NCBI RefSeq assembly: GCF_003367235.1
Contig: NZ_QRGP01000001.1
Span: 186,001-250,000 of the forward strand
Direction of reading: 5' to 3'
Origin: Sphingorhabdus pulchriflava
Lineage (GTDB): Bacteria; Pseudomonadota; Alphaproteobacteria; Sphingomonadales; Sphingomonadaceae
Length of the DNA: 64,000 nt
Shown: piece by piece, positions 1-9,471 of the stretch
Position numbering within the stretch: position 1 is the first letter of the stretch
How the letters are laid out: each line of letters starts with the position of its first letter
Translations under genes and position numbers: made by a program
Notes under the pieces: generated by a model
What the model was told of the DNA's origin: nothing
Seen by the model: the letters and a program-made list of their open reading frames with translations, nothing else
Databases searched by the model: none

Positions 1-1425
1 GTCCTCCAGCACCCAGCTGTCCTTGGTGCCGCCGCCCTGGCTCGAATTGACGACGAGTGAACCTTTTTTGAGCGCAACCCGCGTCAGTCCACCGGGGGTG
101 ATCTCGATTCCATTGGGCGAAACCAGGACAAAGGGTCGCAGGTCGACATGGCGGGGGGCGAGCCCGGCCTTCGTCAGCACCGGCACGGTCGACAGTGCAA
201 GCGTCGGCTGCGCGATATAGTTTCCGGGGCGTGCCTTCAGCTTTTTGGAGAAGGCTTCCAGCTCCGCCTTGCTCGCCGCTGGCCCCACAAGCATGCCATA
301 GCCACCGGAGCCATGGACTTCCTTGACCACCAGTTCCTTCAGATTGGCGAGCACATATTTGAGCGCATCGGGTTCCGCACAGCGCCAGGTCGGTACATTG
401 GCGAGCAACGGCTTTTCGCCGGTATAGAATTCGACAATCTCGGGCATATAGCTGTAGATGGCCTTATCGTCAGCGATGCCGGTGCCTGGTGCGTTGGCAA
501 TCGTGATCTTGCCTGCGCGGTAGAGGTCCATGATGCCGGGCACGCCCAGTTGCGATTCCGGGCGGAACGTCATGGGATCGAGAAAATCATCATCGACGCG
601 GCGATAGAGGACGTCGATCGGCTTGTAGCCCTGCGTGGTACGCATGGCGACGCGGCCGTCGACGATCCTCAGGTCATGCCCCTCGACCAGTTCTGCCCCC
701 ATCTGGTCGGCCAGGAAGGCATGCTCGAAATAAGCGCTGTTGTAGATCCCCGGCGTCAGCACCGCTACCACAGGCCGCCCATCGCAGCCTTTGGGGGCGC
801 AGGCCTCCAGCGAGCGGCGTAGGTTTTTGGGATAGCTGCCTACCTCGCGCACGCGGATCGCGCTGAACAGTTCGGGAAACATGTTCATCATCGTTTCGCG
901 ATTTTCGAGCATATAGGACACACCCGACGGCGTGCGGGCATTATCCTCCAGCACGTAAAATTCGTCATCGCCGGTGCGCACAAGATCGATGCCAACGATA
1001 TGGGTGTAGACGCGGCCCGGCGGAGTGAAGCCGATCATCGCGGGCAGGAAGGCGCTGTTTTTTGCGATTAGTTCTTCAGGAACGCGGCCGGCACGGATGA
1101 TTTCCTGCCGGTGATAGATGTCGTGGAGGAAGGCATTGATGGCACGCACTCGCTGTTCGATGCCGCGCGACAATTTGCTCCATTCCTTTGCGCCGACAAT
1201 CCTCGGCACGATGTCAAAGGGGATCAGGCGCTCTTCGGCCTCGTTTGCGCCATAGACGTTGAAGGTGATGCCGGTGCGGCGGAATACGGCGTCGGCCTCT
1301 TCGGCTTTCTTGCGTAGCGCGGCCAGCTGCTGCCCTTCAAACCATGCGGCATAATCCGAATAGGCGCTGCGGGCGCCACCGTCGGGGCGCAGCATTTCGT
1401 CAAAAGCCGGTTTGGGCTGCTCCAT
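1..1425 (-). CDS. Circularly permuted ATP-grasp protein (DUF404/DUF407 type), partial
   Basis: The minus-strand frame is open from an ATG at 1425 to the window edge, so the C-terminus is missing (475 codons visible). The translation starts MEQPKPAFDEMLRPDGGARS and carries family-typical stretches such as GIDLVRTGDDEFYVLEDN, RTPSGVSYMLENR, VKEVHGSGGYGML and VVNSSQGGGTKDSW. These are known from the circularly permuted ATP-grasp family, often found beside alpha-E and transglutaminase-like genes and thought to form peptide or amide bonds. The substrate is unknown and the partner genes would lie left of the window. The ATP-grasp fold call is firm; the pathway is not. Confidence 0.85.
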   Translation of the reverse strand, partial: MEQPKPAFDEMLRPDGGARSAYSDYAAWFEGQQLAALRKKAEEADAVFRRTGITFNVYGANEAEERLIPFDIVPRIVGAKEWSKLSRGIEQRVRAINAFLHDIYHRQEIIRAGRVPEELIAKNSAFLPAMIGFTPPGRVYTHIVGIDLVRTGDDEFYVLEDNARTPSGVSYMLENRETMMNMFPELFSAIRVREVGSYPKNLRRSLEACAPKGCDGRPVVAVLTPGIYNSAYFEHAFLADQMGAELVEGHDLRIVDGRVAMRTTQGYKPIDVLYRRVDDDFLDPMTFRPESQLGVPGIMDLYRAGKITIANAPGTGIADDKAIYSYMPEIVEFYTGEKPLLANVPTWRCAEPDALKYVLANLKELVVKEVHGSGGYGMLVGPAASKAELEAFSKKLKARPGNYIAQPTLALSTVPVLTKAGLAPRHVDLRPFVLVSPNGIEITPGGLTRVALKKGSLVVNSSQGGGTKDSWVLED

Positions 1426-1476
1426 GAGTCACGAAGCTGTCAAAAATTTAGGCAGTGCACAAGTGCTTTTCGCAAC

Positions 1477-1493
1477 TGCACAATAAATGTGCA
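1477..1493. promoter_or_regulatory. Short inverted repeat upstream of the ATP-grasp gene
   Basis: TGCACA (1477-1482) and TGTGCA (1488-1493) form a perfect 6-5-6 inverted repeat, about 50 bp upstream of the ATP-grasp start in the only gap between it and the acetyltransferase. A dimeric regulator could bind it, but I know of no matching factor. Confidence 0.25.
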
Positions 1494-1502
1494 ACTATGA
1501 TT

Positions 1503-2027
1503 TTACATGGTCATATCACGGGCAAGCAGCATGTCGCTGAATTCGACATCATCAACCATGAAAATGGTGTCGCCAATCTTCGCAAAACCGTGCTTTCGAT
1601 AGAAGCCGATCGCGCGATCATTATTTTCATATACGGCGAGCAGCAACCGGCGTGCCTGTCTTTTGTGCGCGATATCTATGGCGTGCTGCAGCAATGCTGC
1701 CCCGTTTCCGCCACCTTGCCACGGCCCGAGAAGATAGATTCGCTTCAGTTCCCAATCCCCGTCCCGCTGGAAATCGGAATGTTCGGGCGGGCAGAGCATG
1801 GCATAGGCCACCGGTGCACCCAATGGGGTTTCGCCGATGATGATGTCGACATCGGGATCGGCCAGTTTGGCGGCATAGAATTCGGGGCTGTGCAATTCCT
1901 TGAGGAAGCGGATCAGCGCCGGGCCGGGATGGTCGAAAGCAAAGGTTGCAAGGAAGGTTGCCTGTCCCAACAGCGACAGCGACTCCTCATCCCCCGGCTG
2001 TGCGCTGCGCCAGACGATCGGCGTCAT
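1503..2027 (-). CDS. GNAT family N-acetyltransferase
   Basis: Predicted cytosolic acetyl-CoA-dependent N-acetyltransferase of 174 residues; substrate unknown. The frame is open further upstream, but the ATG at 2027 overlaps the stop of the upstream phosphatase gene (ATGA overlap) and gives a normal GNAT N-terminus (MTPIVWRSAQPGDEESLSLL). The acetyl-CoA loop region is seen as LLGPWQGGGNGAALLQHAID (Q/RxxGxG/A-like), followed by a typical C-terminal ENNDRAIGFYRKHGF segment. It is the last gene of a tightly overlapping helicase-phosphatase-acetyltransferase run. Confidence 0.8.
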   Translation of the reverse strand: MTPIVWRSAQPGDEESLSLLGQATFLATFAFDHPGPALIRFLKELHSPEFYAAKLADPDVDIIIGETPLGAPVAYAMLCPPEHSDFQRDGDWELKRIYLLGPWQGGGNGAALLQHAIDIAHKRQARRLLLAVYENNDRAIGFYRKHGFAKIGDTIFMVDDVEFSDMLLARDMTM

Positions 2028-2569
2028 TCGGCGTCGGGCCCGAGGCTGGAGTCCAGATCGCGCGGGCGGACGAAGCGTTTGAGGTGCGCGACGGGCTTTC
2101 CAATGTCGGCCCAATGGTCGATCGGGATTTCGAGCTGTGCAAGTGCGGCTGTCGGATATTTGATCTCGACCTCATCGCGCAAAGGCGAACTGCCGTCGTC
2201 GGGTACTAGATCGAATACCAAATCTTCAACTGCAGGGCAGTGGCCAACCACCATTATAATATCATGCGCGTCGTCGACCTCACGCAGCACATCAAGCACG
2301 GTAGCGCTTGACGCCAGATAGATGCGCCTTTCCCAGGTCGGCTCCATCTTGCGGCCATAGCCCGCCCAGACACCATCCAACGTTTCGATCACGCGCACGG
2401 CGGGGCTGGCGATGACATGTTCGAAGGTCACACCGTTGGAAGCCATCCACTGGCCGATGGTGCGCGCGGCCTTTTCACCGCGTTTGTTCAGCGGTCGGTC
2501 AAAATCGCGCGCGACCGGATCGTCCCATCCCGACTTGGCATGGCGCAGCAGGTAAAGCGTCTTCGTCAA
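2024..2569 (-). CDS. SixA-like histidine phosphatase
   Basis: A 181-residue histidine phosphatase superfamily (branch 1) protein. The catalytic RHG-type motif is LLRHAKSGWDD at residues 7-17, with the phosphorylated His in RHA; a second conserved His lies in VVGHCPAVEDL. The short length and the RHAKS motif match SixA-type phosphohistidine phosphatases, which in E. coli act on phosphotransferase-system proteins; whether that role holds here is inference. It overlaps the upstream helicase gene by 4 nt and the downstream acetyltransferase by 4 nt, so the three are probably co-transcribed and translationally coupled. Confidence 0.85.
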   Translation of the reverse strand: MTKTLYLLRHAKSGWDDPVARDFDRPLNKRGEKAARTIGQWMASNGVTFEHVIASPAVRVIETLDGVWAGYGRKMEPTWERRIYLASSATVLDVLREVDDAHDIIMVVGHCPAVEDLVFDLVPDDGSSPLRDEVEIKYPTAALAQLEIPIDHWADIGKPVAHLKRFVRPRDLDSSLGPDAE

Positions 2570-5310
2570 AAGGGGATATCCTCGTCCTCAATCTCTTGCG
2601 CGCTCCCCTGCCCGAAATTTGTTGCAGGTGAAAGACCGGATTTGATCCGCCGCACCGCCTCGTCGAGCGTTACGCGGTGGATGGGCGTTCCGGCAGGAAA
2701 GGCGGTTAGCAACCGTGAGGGTGTGGCGGAAGAAAGCAGCACGAAATGGCCCTTGTCATCTGCTTTACGGATCAGGCGGCCAAAGGCCTGCGCCAGTCGA
2801 GCGCGGATGATGCGGTCGTCATATTCGGTGCCACCACCCATCAGCCGCCGCGCCTTGTGCAGGATGTCGGGGCGCGGCCAGGGCACCTGTTCCATGATGA
2901 CAAGGCGCAGCGAATGGCCGGGAACATCCATCCCGTCGCGCAGTGCATCGGTGCCGAGTAAAGAGGCGTGCGGATCGTCGCGGAAGATGTCGACCAGCGT
3001 GCCAGTATCCATCGGGTCGACATGCTGGGCGTAGAGCGGCAGTCCGTCGCGCGCCAGCCGGTCGGCAATGCGGGCATGGACGCTGCGCAGCCGCTTGATC
3101 GCGGTGAACAGCCCCAGCGCGCCGCCCTGTGATGCCGAAATCAGCGCCGAATAGGCCCCGGCGAGTGCAGGCATATCGCCGCGCGCAATGTCGGTGACCA
3201 CCAACACTTCGGCCTGGCTTGCATAGTCAAACGGGCTGGGGGCAGAGAAATGTTCGACTTTATGTTCGAGATGCGCGGCCCCAGTGCGGGCCTCGGCGGT
3301 GCCCCAGTCCCCGCCGCTCCGCAACGTTGCGGACGTGGTGAGGATGCCGTGCGCAGGTTTGAGGACGACGCTCGATACGGGTCGTGTCGGGTCGAGCCAG
3401 TGGCGGTGGATGCCGATATCATATTCGCGGCCCTCGCCGCGATCGACCGCCAGCCAATCGACAAAATCGGGATCGGCGGGGCCGCCGCCGCGCCCGAGAA
3501 GGGCTATCCAGCCACGCAACGTGTCGACGCGCCAGCCCAGGCTCGCCATCGCGCCTTCGATGCGCGCGCGGGCGGCCGCATCGAGCCAGTCGGGCGCATC
3601 CTCGACGATCGCCTCCAGCCGCTGCCCCAGCACCATCAGAGGTTTGACGAGTGCTTCGAGCGTCTTCATCAAATCGGCAATCGCCTCAATGAGATGCGCA
3701 TCCAGATTGGCGTATTCGGTTTCGAGGCCATAGCCGCTTTCGGCCTGCCCTTCGTCGCGCGCATAGACCGTGGTGCGCACAGCGGCGAGCAGCCGTTCGG
3801 CAGGCCCCGATGGCACGCCTTCGTTGACGCGGCCCAACCAGCCATCGCCGGGCAGTGCTTCTGCCGCCTCGCGCGCTGCTTCGATGGCAAGTCCGCCTTC
3901 TTCGTCATAGCTGGCGACATCGGCGAGCCGCGCCGAAAGCCCGCGCCGCCTGCCGCGCGCCTTGCCCTCGGGGCCGATGATCCAGCGGCGGATTTCGATC
4001 ATTTCCGCGCCCGTCAGCGCGGCGGCAAAGGTCGAATCGGCAGCGTCGAACAGATGATGGCCTTCATCGAAGATGATACGTGTGGGTCGGTTCGCCTCCT
4101 CGCGCCCGCGCGCTGCGTTGACCATCATCAAAGCATGGTTGGCGATAACGATATCGGCCTGCGCCGAAGCGCGGCTGGCGCATTCGATGAAGCATTTGCG
4201 GTAGTGCGGGCAACCTGCATAGATGCACTCTCCGCGCCGGTCGGTCAGCGCGGTCGAACCGTTGCGACGGAACAGGGTCGGCAGCCATCCGGGCAGATCG
4301 CCCCCAATCATGTCACCGTCGGCGGTATACGCCGCCCAACGCGCCACCAGATGCGCGAGTATGGCAGCTCGCCCCGCAAAACCGCCTTGCAGTGCATCCT
4401 CAAGGTTCAACAGGCACAGATAATTTTCACGGCCCTTGCGGACGACGACCTTTTCTTTGAACTGCTGCGCGTCGGGATAGACCCGTCGTGCCTCACTCAC
4501 CAGCTGCCGCTGCAAGGCCTTGGTATATGTCGATATCCAGACCGCGCCGTCAGCCTCTTGTGCCCATAGCGATGCGGGAGCGAGATAGCCCAGTGTCTTG
4601 CCGATGCCCGTGCCGGCCTCTGCCAGCAGCATATTAGGTTCACCTTTGCGCGCCCGCGGATCGAAAATATGGGCAGCGCTGGCGGCAAAGGCGCGCTGGC
4701 CTTCGCGGATTTCGGCACCGCTGCCGGTCAATCGGGCGAGTTGGGTTTCGACCGCTGCTCTATCGAGCACCACTGATCGCGGCGGCGTGCGGAGCGGTGC
4801 TTCCTCCCATTCGGGCAGTTTTGAAAACAGCCAGCGCTCTTTTTGTTCGGGTTTGGGCAGCTGGTCGGCAACCACCCGCGCCCATGGCCAGCGCAAACGC
4901 GCCAAGGCCTGCGCTGCGTCCCATGCACCTTCGCGTTCCGGCCATGCGGGGTCGGTGAGGGTGGCGAGAAGCTTTTGGGTGGCGGTTAGGAGCAAGCCGG
5001 CAATCGCTTCGTCACCTGCAGGTTCGCCGAGCCCCAGCAGTTCGGAAAGCCCTTTGGCCGTAGGCACAACAAAGCGCGCTGGATGCACAAAGGCGAACAG
5101 TTCGAGCAGATCGAGCCCCGACAATTCGGCATAGCCCAGCCGCTGCGCCACCAGCGGCGCGTTGAGCAGGATCATCGGCGTTTCAGCCGCCCGCGCCACC
5201 GCCTCTGCCTTACCCACCCGCCGCGTTTCGCCATTTGACGAAGCAATCCAGATACCGGCATGGCTTGCATGCAGCGCAGGAAAGGCTAGGGGAGGGGCCA
5301 TATCCGCCAT
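2566..5310 (-). CDS. DinG/XPD-like superfamily 2 DNA helicase with Fe-S cluster
   Basis: A 914-residue ATP-dependent DNA helicase. Walker A is EAGTGIGKT (about 231-239). Candidate Fe-S ligands are Cys299, Cys362, Cys367 and Cys373/377, spaced as in DinG/XPD enzymes. Walker B is a DEAH variant, FDEGHHLFD (about 414-422), and the C-terminal half has GTDALRDGMDVPG and a QAFGRLIRK motif VI. The roughly 200-residue N-terminal extension is typical of alphaproteobacterial members. Expected role: unwinding of R-loops or other structures during repair. It starts 35 bp from the divergent lysyl-tRNA synthetase gene, so their promoters share that gap or overlap coding sequence. Confidence 0.9.
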   Translation of the reverse strand: MADMAPPLAFPALHASHAGIWIASSNGETRRVGKAEAVARAAETPMILLNAPLVAQRLGYAELSGLDLLELFAFVHPARFVVPTAKGLSELLGLGEPAGDEAIAGLLLTATQKLLATLTDPAWPEREGAWDAAQALARLRWPWARVVADQLPKPEQKERWLFSKLPEWEEAPLRTPPRSVVLDRAAVETQLARLTGSGAEIREGQRAFAASAAHIFDPRARKGEPNMLLAEAGTGIGKTLGYLAPASLWAQEADGAVWISTYTKALQRQLVSEARRVYPDAQQFKEKVVVRKGRENYLCLLNLEDALQGGFAGRAAILAHLVARWAAYTADGDMIGGDLPGWLPTLFRRNGSTALTDRRGECIYAGCPHYRKCFIECASRASAQADIVIANHALMMVNAARGREEANRPTRIIFDEGHHLFDAADSTFAAALTGAEMIEIRRWIIGPEGKARGRRRGLSARLADVASYDEEGGLAIEAAREAAEALPGDGWLGRVNEGVPSGPAERLLAAVRTTVYARDEGQAESGYGLETEYANLDAHLIEAIADLMKTLEALVKPLMVLGQRLEAIVEDAPDWLDAAARARIEGAMASLGWRVDTLRGWIALLGRGGGPADPDFVDWLAVDRGEGREYDIGIHRHWLDPTRPVSSVVLKPAHGILTTSATLRSGGDWGTAEARTGAAHLEHKVEHFSAPSPFDYASQAEVLVVTDIARGDMPALAGAYSALISASQGGALGLFTAIKRLRSVHARIADRLARDGLPLYAQHVDPMDTGTLVDIFRDDPHASLLGTDALRDGMDVPGHSLRLVIMEQVPWPRPDILHKARRLMGGGTEYDDRIIRARLAQAFGRLIRKADDKGHFVLLSSATPSRLLTAFPAGTPIHRVTLDEAVRRIKSGLSPATNFGQGSAQEIEDEDIPF

Positions 5311-5345
5311 TCATGGCAAGTTTGGAACGAAAAGGAAACGTTGAA

Positions 5346-6920
5346 ATGAGCGTCGATCCCGCCCTTCGCACGGCAGCCTTGGCGAGCAAGGCATGGCCCT
5401 ATGAAGAGGCACGGCGCGTGCTCAAACGTTTTCCGCAGGGTAAGCCGGGCGGCGCGCCTGTGCTGTTCGAAACCGGCTATGGCCCGTCGGGCCTGCCGCA
5501 TATCGGCACTTTCAACGAAGTGCTGCGGACAACGATGGTCCGCCGCGCACTGGAAGAAATGGCCGACATGCCAACACGGCTGGTGGCTTTTTCCGACGAT
5601 ATGGATGGCTTGCGCAAGGTGCCGGACAATGTGCCCAATCAGGCGATGCTCACCGAACATCTGGGCAAGCCGCTGACGCGCATCCCCGACCCGTTCGAGA
5701 AATATGAGAGTTTTGCGCATCACAACAATGCGATGCTGCGTGAATTCCTCGACCGTTTCGGTTTCGAATATGAATTCGTCTCTTCTACGACAATGTATGA
5801 GGGCGGCCAGTTTGACGAAGCGCTGAAGGGCGTGTTGCGCAATTATCAGGCGATCATGGAAATCATGTTGCCGACATTGCGCGCCGAACGGGCTGCCACT
5901 TATTCGCCGGTGCTACCGGTCAGCCCCAAGTCGGGTATGGTGCTGCAGGTTCCGGTAACGGTGGTCGATGCCGAGGCAGGGTTGGTTTCGTTCGAGGATG
6001 ACGGTGAGACGATCACCCAGTCGATCCTCGGCGGGCAGGCAAAGCTGCAGTGGAAGGTCGATTGGGCCATGCGCTGGGTGGCACTGGGAGTCGACTATGA
6101 AATGTACGGCAAAGACCTGACCGACAGTGGCATCCAGTCGGGCAAGATTGCGCAGGTTCTGGGCGGGCGGAAGCCCGACGGGCTGATCTACGAAATGTTC
6201 CTCGACGAAAAGGGCGAGAAGATTTCGAAGTCGAAGGGCAATGGTCTGAGCCTTGAGGATTGGTTGTCGTACGGCACCGAGGAAAGCCTTGCCTTCTATG
6301 CGTATCGCGAACCCAAAAGCGCGAAGCAGCTTCACCTTGGCGTGATCCCGCGTGCGGTCGATGAATATTTCCAGTTCCGTGGCACCTATGCGGGGCAGGA
6401 AATCGAGAAGAAGCTCGGCAATCCCGTGCACCATATTCACAACGGTAAGGTTCCTGCGGATGTTCCGCCGGTGACCTTCGGGCTGCTGCTCAATCTCGCC
6501 GGTGTGATGGGGCCGCATGCGACCGCGCCGCAGGTCTGGGGCTATCTCGGCAATTATGTGCCCGATGCGACCGCTGCGACGCATCCGGAGCTCGCGAACC
6601 TCATCAATCTCGCGCTCGCCTACAACCGCGATCATGTCGCGCCGACGCTGCAAAGGCGCAAGGCCGAGGGGATTGAGATCGAAGCGCTCAAGAGGCTCGA
6701 TGCTGAACTCGCGCCGCTCCCGGCCGATGCCCCGGCTGAGGATATCCAGAATATCGTCTATGAAATCGGCAAGACCGGTGGTTTTGAAAATCTGCGCGAC
6801 TGGTTCAAGGCGCTGTACGAGACGCTTCTGGGTTCGAGCGCAGGCCCGCGCATGGGCAGCTTCATCGCGCTTTATGGCATTGCCAACACCCGCAAGCTGA
6901 TCGCCGAGGCGCTTGCATGA
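5346..6920 (+). CDS. lysK: Lysine--tRNA ligase, class I
   Basis: Charges tRNA-Lys. This is the class I (archaeal-type) lysyl-tRNA synthetase that replaces the class II enzyme in many alphaproteobacteria. The frame is open upstream, but the ATG at 5346 (MSVDPALRTAALASKAWPYE) gives the family N-terminus and 524 residues. The HIGH-like signature is PHIGT at 51-55, and the KMSKS-like signature is KISKS at 292-296, followed by KGNGLSLEDW. Divergent to the helicase gene; overlaps corA by 4 nt downstream. Confidence 0.95.
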   Translation: MSVDPALRTAALASKAWPYEEARRVLKRFPQGKPGGAPVLFETGYGPSGLPHIGTFNEVLRTTMVRRALEEMADMPTRLVAFSDDMDGLRKVPDNVPNQAMLTEHLGKPLTRIPDPFEKYESFAHHNNAMLREFLDRFGFEYEFVSSTTMYEGGQFDEALKGVLRNYQAIMEIMLPTLRAERAATYSPVLPVSPKSGMVLQVPVTVVDAEAGLVSFEDDGETITQSILGGQAKLQWKVDWAMRWVALGVDYEMYGKDLTDSGIQSGKIAQVLGGRKPDGLIYEMFLDEKGEKISKSKGNGLSLEDWLSYGTEESLAFYAYREPKSAKQLHLGVIPRAVDEYFQFRGTYAGQEIEKKLGNPVHHIHNGKVPADVPPVTFGLLLNLAGVMGPHATAPQVWGYLGNYVPDATAATHPELANLINLALAYNRDHVAPTLQRRKAEGIEIEALKRLDAELAPLPADAPAEDIQNIVYEIGKTGGFENLRDWFKALYETLLGSSAGPRMGSFIALYGIANTRKLIAEALA

Positions 6921-7897
6921 CTGTGGTCGCCGCCCGCATCTATCGTGATGGGCGGCTGCTGACCGACGTCGATCTGGCCAAACCCATCCCGACGCTGGAA
7001 AAGAAAGAGGATTTCATCTGGATCGGGCTGCACGAACCCGATGCGGCTACGATCAAGACGATTCAGGAGCATTTCGGCCTGCACGAACTGGCGGTCGAGG
7101 ATGCGCTCGATCCACGCCATCTGCCCAAGATGGAAAATTATGGCGAAACGCTGTTTGTGGTCGCGCGCACGGTGCATTTGGAAGGTCCGGCTGACAATGC
7201 ACGGATCGCCTATGGTAACACCGCGATCTTTCTGGGGCGGCAGTTCATCATCACGGTCCGCCACGGTTCGATGCGCGGGCACGCCCCGATCCGGCAGCAG
7301 TTGGAAGCGACGCCCTGGCTGCTAAAGCACGGGCCGGACTATGTGCTCCATGCGATCCTGGATTTCATCGTCGATGGCTATTTCGATGTTATCGATCTGG
7401 TCGAAGAGCAGGTGTTAGCAATGGAAGATCAGGCGCTCGTCACCTTCCTCGATCGCGCCCAGACATCGCGCCTGTTTACATTGCGGCGCGACCTGTTCCG
7501 GCTGCAGCGGATATTGGGGCCGATGGAAGATCTGGCCAACCGCTTCGTCAATATCGACCTGCCGCAGCTGGACAACGAGATTGACCCTTATTTCCGCGAT
7601 CTTGCCGATCATGTCCGTCGGGTGAACTACCGCGTGGCGGGCTTGCGCGATACGCTGACCAGCGTGATCGAAACCAGCGGACTGCTGGAGCAGCAACGGC
7701 AGGGTGTGATTACCCGGCAGCTAGCGGCCTGGGCTGCCATTTTGGCGGTACCGACCGCGATTGCGGGCATTTACGGGATGAATTTCAAATTCATGCCGGA
7801 GCTTGAAAGCCGTTACGGTTACTTCATTGTGGTCGGTGCGATGGCGCTGATCTGCGGATCGCTCTTTTATCGCTTCAAGAAGCTGGGCTGGCTGTAA
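6917..7897 (+). CDS. corA: CorA-type magnesium/cobalt transporter
   Basis: A 326-residue divalent cation channel of the inner membrane. The family-defining GMN motif lies at about residues 287-289 (IYGMNFKFMPE), at the end of the first transmembrane helix (AAWAAILAVPTAIAGIYGMN). The second helix is YFIVVGAMALICGSLFY, and the C-terminus is short and basic. The N-terminal cytosolic domain has the usual MENYGETLFVVART segment. The ATG overlaps the stop of lysK (ATGA), implying coupling. The 3' end overlaps the convergent desaturase by 23 bp. Confidence 0.95.
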   Translation: MTVVAARIYRDGRLLTDVDLAKPIPTLEKKEDFIWIGLHEPDAATIKTIQEHFGLHELAVEDALDPRHLPKMENYGETLFVVARTVHLEGPADNARIAYGNTAIFLGRQFIITVRHGSMRGHAPIRQQLEATPWLLKHGPDYVLHAILDFIVDGYFDVIDLVEEQVLAMEDQALVTFLDRAQTSRLFTLRRDLFRLQRILGPMEDLANRFVNIDLPQLDNEIDPYFRDLADHVRRVNYRVAGLRDTLTSVIETSGLLEQQRQGVITRQLAAWAAILAVPTAIAGIYGMNFKFMPELESRYGYFIVVGAMALICGSLFYRFKKLGWL

Positions 7898-8933
7898 CCC
7901 GCCGCAATACCGACATATAATTCGGCTCGATCGTCATTTTCGCATGATAGCCCTCCTTGCCGAGCAAGGCATGCGCGCGCGGCAGGCTGTAGCAGGGCAC
8001 GCCCATGAAGAGGTGATGCTCGCTGTGGTAGTTGACCCAATAGGGCGCGACGGTCGCGCGCTCGAAAAAGCCTGCATAAGTGGTGCGGGCATGGCTGAAG
8101 GGATCGTCGCTACCTGTCGTGGTGCAAGCATGTTCGGCTATGTTGCGAATGCGCAGGAACAGCTGGAATGTCGTCGCCAGCGCCACGAGCCAGAGCAGAA
8201 AGGGCAGCCAGCCCCAAAAGGTCAGCGAAACCGCAAGCAGGATGAGCTGCACGAAGAGGAAGCGGCCCACGGTGCGCGCGGTGGTCTTTGCGCCTTCGAT
8301 ATTGGCCACGGGTGCATCGATGCCGCTGCGGCTTTGCAGGTTCAGCGCACGGCCTGCACTGGTGTCGCGCTTGTCCTCAGCATTACCCGCCTCGCCGCGC
8401 AGGATCGCCTGTAACCCCCGCAAGGCCGCCGCAAACTGGTGGCTCCGCTGTTTGAAAAAGGTCTGTCCGGTCAGATCTCGCACCGCCTTGCGCCACAGAC
8501 TGGCGCGCGTGGTCGGGAAGGGTTTGGAAAGCGACAGGTCGGGATCTTCGGGTTGCTGGGTGAATTTGTGGTGGGTCAAATGATAGGCGCGATAGGCGTG
8601 GAGGTCGCTGCCCGTCGCCGCGCCGCTTGGCCATTGGCCGAGCCAGTTGTTCACTTGCCGGCTCGGGTGCAGCAACCCGTGCGCTCCATCGTGCATCAAT
8701 ATCGAAAGCCCCAATTGCCGACCGCCCAATATGGCCAGCGCGATTGGAGTCGCTACCAGACCCGCCAGCCAGCTCTGCTCCCACGCCCAAGCCGCACCAA
8801 AGGCTGCGAAGGCGACGACCGTCCATGCATGAATGATCTGGAAGATTCCCAACCACGGAGAAACACGCGTTATCGCGCTCCAGTCTTCCGGGGCAAAGAT
8901 CGTGCGGGGATTGGCGGCTTTGACGGCAGGCAT
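7875..8933 (-). CDS. Fatty acid desaturase family protein
   Basis: Integral membrane di-iron desaturase/hydroxylase of about 352 residues. Three His boxes are visible: HDGAH at 81-85, HLTHH at about 118-122, and NYHSEHHLFMG near the C-terminus. Hydrophobic segments surround the first box (GIFQIIHAWTVVAFAAFGAA; LAGLVATPIALAILGGRQLG) and another lies in VGRFLFVQLILLAVSLTFWG. I chose the ATG at 8933; an in-frame GTG at 8948 would add five residues. Substrate (acyl lipid, sphingolipid or carotenoid) cannot be read from the sequence. Overlaps corA convergently. Confidence 0.85.
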   Translation of the reverse strand: MPAVKAANPRTIFAPEDWSAITRVSPWLGIFQIIHAWTVVAFAAFGAAWAWEQSWLAGLVATPIALAILGGRQLGLSILMHDGAHGLLHPSRQVNNWLGQWPSGAATGSDLHAYRAYHLTHHKFTQQPEDPDLSLSKPFPTTRASLWRKAVRDLTGQTFFKQRSHQFAAALRGLQAILRGEAGNAEDKRDTSAGRALNLQSRSGIDAPVANIEGAKTTARTVGRFLFVQLILLAVSLTFWGWLPFLLWLVALATTFQLFLRIRNIAEHACTTTGSDDPFSHARTTYAGFFERATVAPYWVNYHSEHHLFMGVPCYSLPRAHALLGKEGYHAKMTIEPNYMSVLRRVTASPAS

Positions 8934-8973
8934 GGGCGCAATATACACCCGACTCGACCGGCTGCCAAATCCG

Positions 8974-9471
8974 CTACGTCGCGGCGCTTACCCAGCCAAC
9001 GCGCGGGTCATCCATGTCCACCGCCTCTCCCAGTTCCCAGACATTTTTATAGCCATAGCCATAAAGGTTGATGAAGGTCTGGATGTTGAGCGCGAGCGGC
9101 AGCGCCTTGGTCACCACCGGGCGGCGGTTGTTGGTGAAATTGTTGTTGCAGTAGATCAGGATTTCGCGGTCGGGATTTGCGCCAATGACGTGAGCAAGGC
9201 TTTCGGCGGTGAAATCAGGCAGCGGCAGGTTGATCGCGCCGGCAATATGCCCTTCGGCAAAGGCCTGAGCCGACCGGGCGTCAAGGATCAGCACATCGTT
9301 TTTGGTCGCGCGTGCCTTGAACTCAGACAGCGAGATCAGTCGCTCCGACCGCACCGGTTGCACTTCGGAGGTCAGTGCACGGAATCCGGCATAATCAATC
9401 AGCGGGCTGCCAACATCCTGCGCAGCCAGTGGTGTGGGTAGCAGGGCCAGGGCGAGTGGTAAAATGCGCAT
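8974..9471 (-). CDS. Secreted rhodanese-like domain protein
   Basis: A 165-residue protein with a clear signal peptide (MRILPLALALLPTPLAAQ, cleavage after LAA) and one rhodanese domain. LILDARSAQAFAEGHIAGAI is the CH2A-like segment, and the active-site loop is IYCNNNFTNNRR with a catalytic-type Cys. Probably periplasmic sulfurtransferase or sulfur-binding protein; substrate unknown. The start is supported by AGGAGG (complement of 9481-9486) nine nt upstream, which sits inside a strong RNA hairpin (separate entry). Confidence 0.8.
   Translation of the reverse strand: MRILPLALALLPTPLAAQDVGSPLIDYAGFRALTSEVQPVRSERLISLSEFKARATKNDVLILDARSAQAFAEGHIAGAINLPLPDFTAESLAHVIGANPDREILIYCNNNFTNNRRPVVTKALPLALNIQTFINLYGYGYKNVWELGEAVDMDDPRVGWVSAAT

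Noticed and set aside
1455-2321. Plus-strand frame of 288 aa
   Set aside because: Antisense to the acetyltransferase and phosphatase genes, both of which have clear motifs.
3250-4569. Long plus-strand reading frame (439 aa)
   Set aside because: It is antisense to the helicase gene and arises from GC-rich third positions; no family features.
5162-5344. Plus-strand 60-aa frame between the helicase and lysK
   Set aside because: It is antisense to the helicase N-terminus and runs into the lysK leader.
5913-6653. Minus-strand frame of 246 aa
   Set aside because: Shadow of the lysyl-tRNA synthetase gene.
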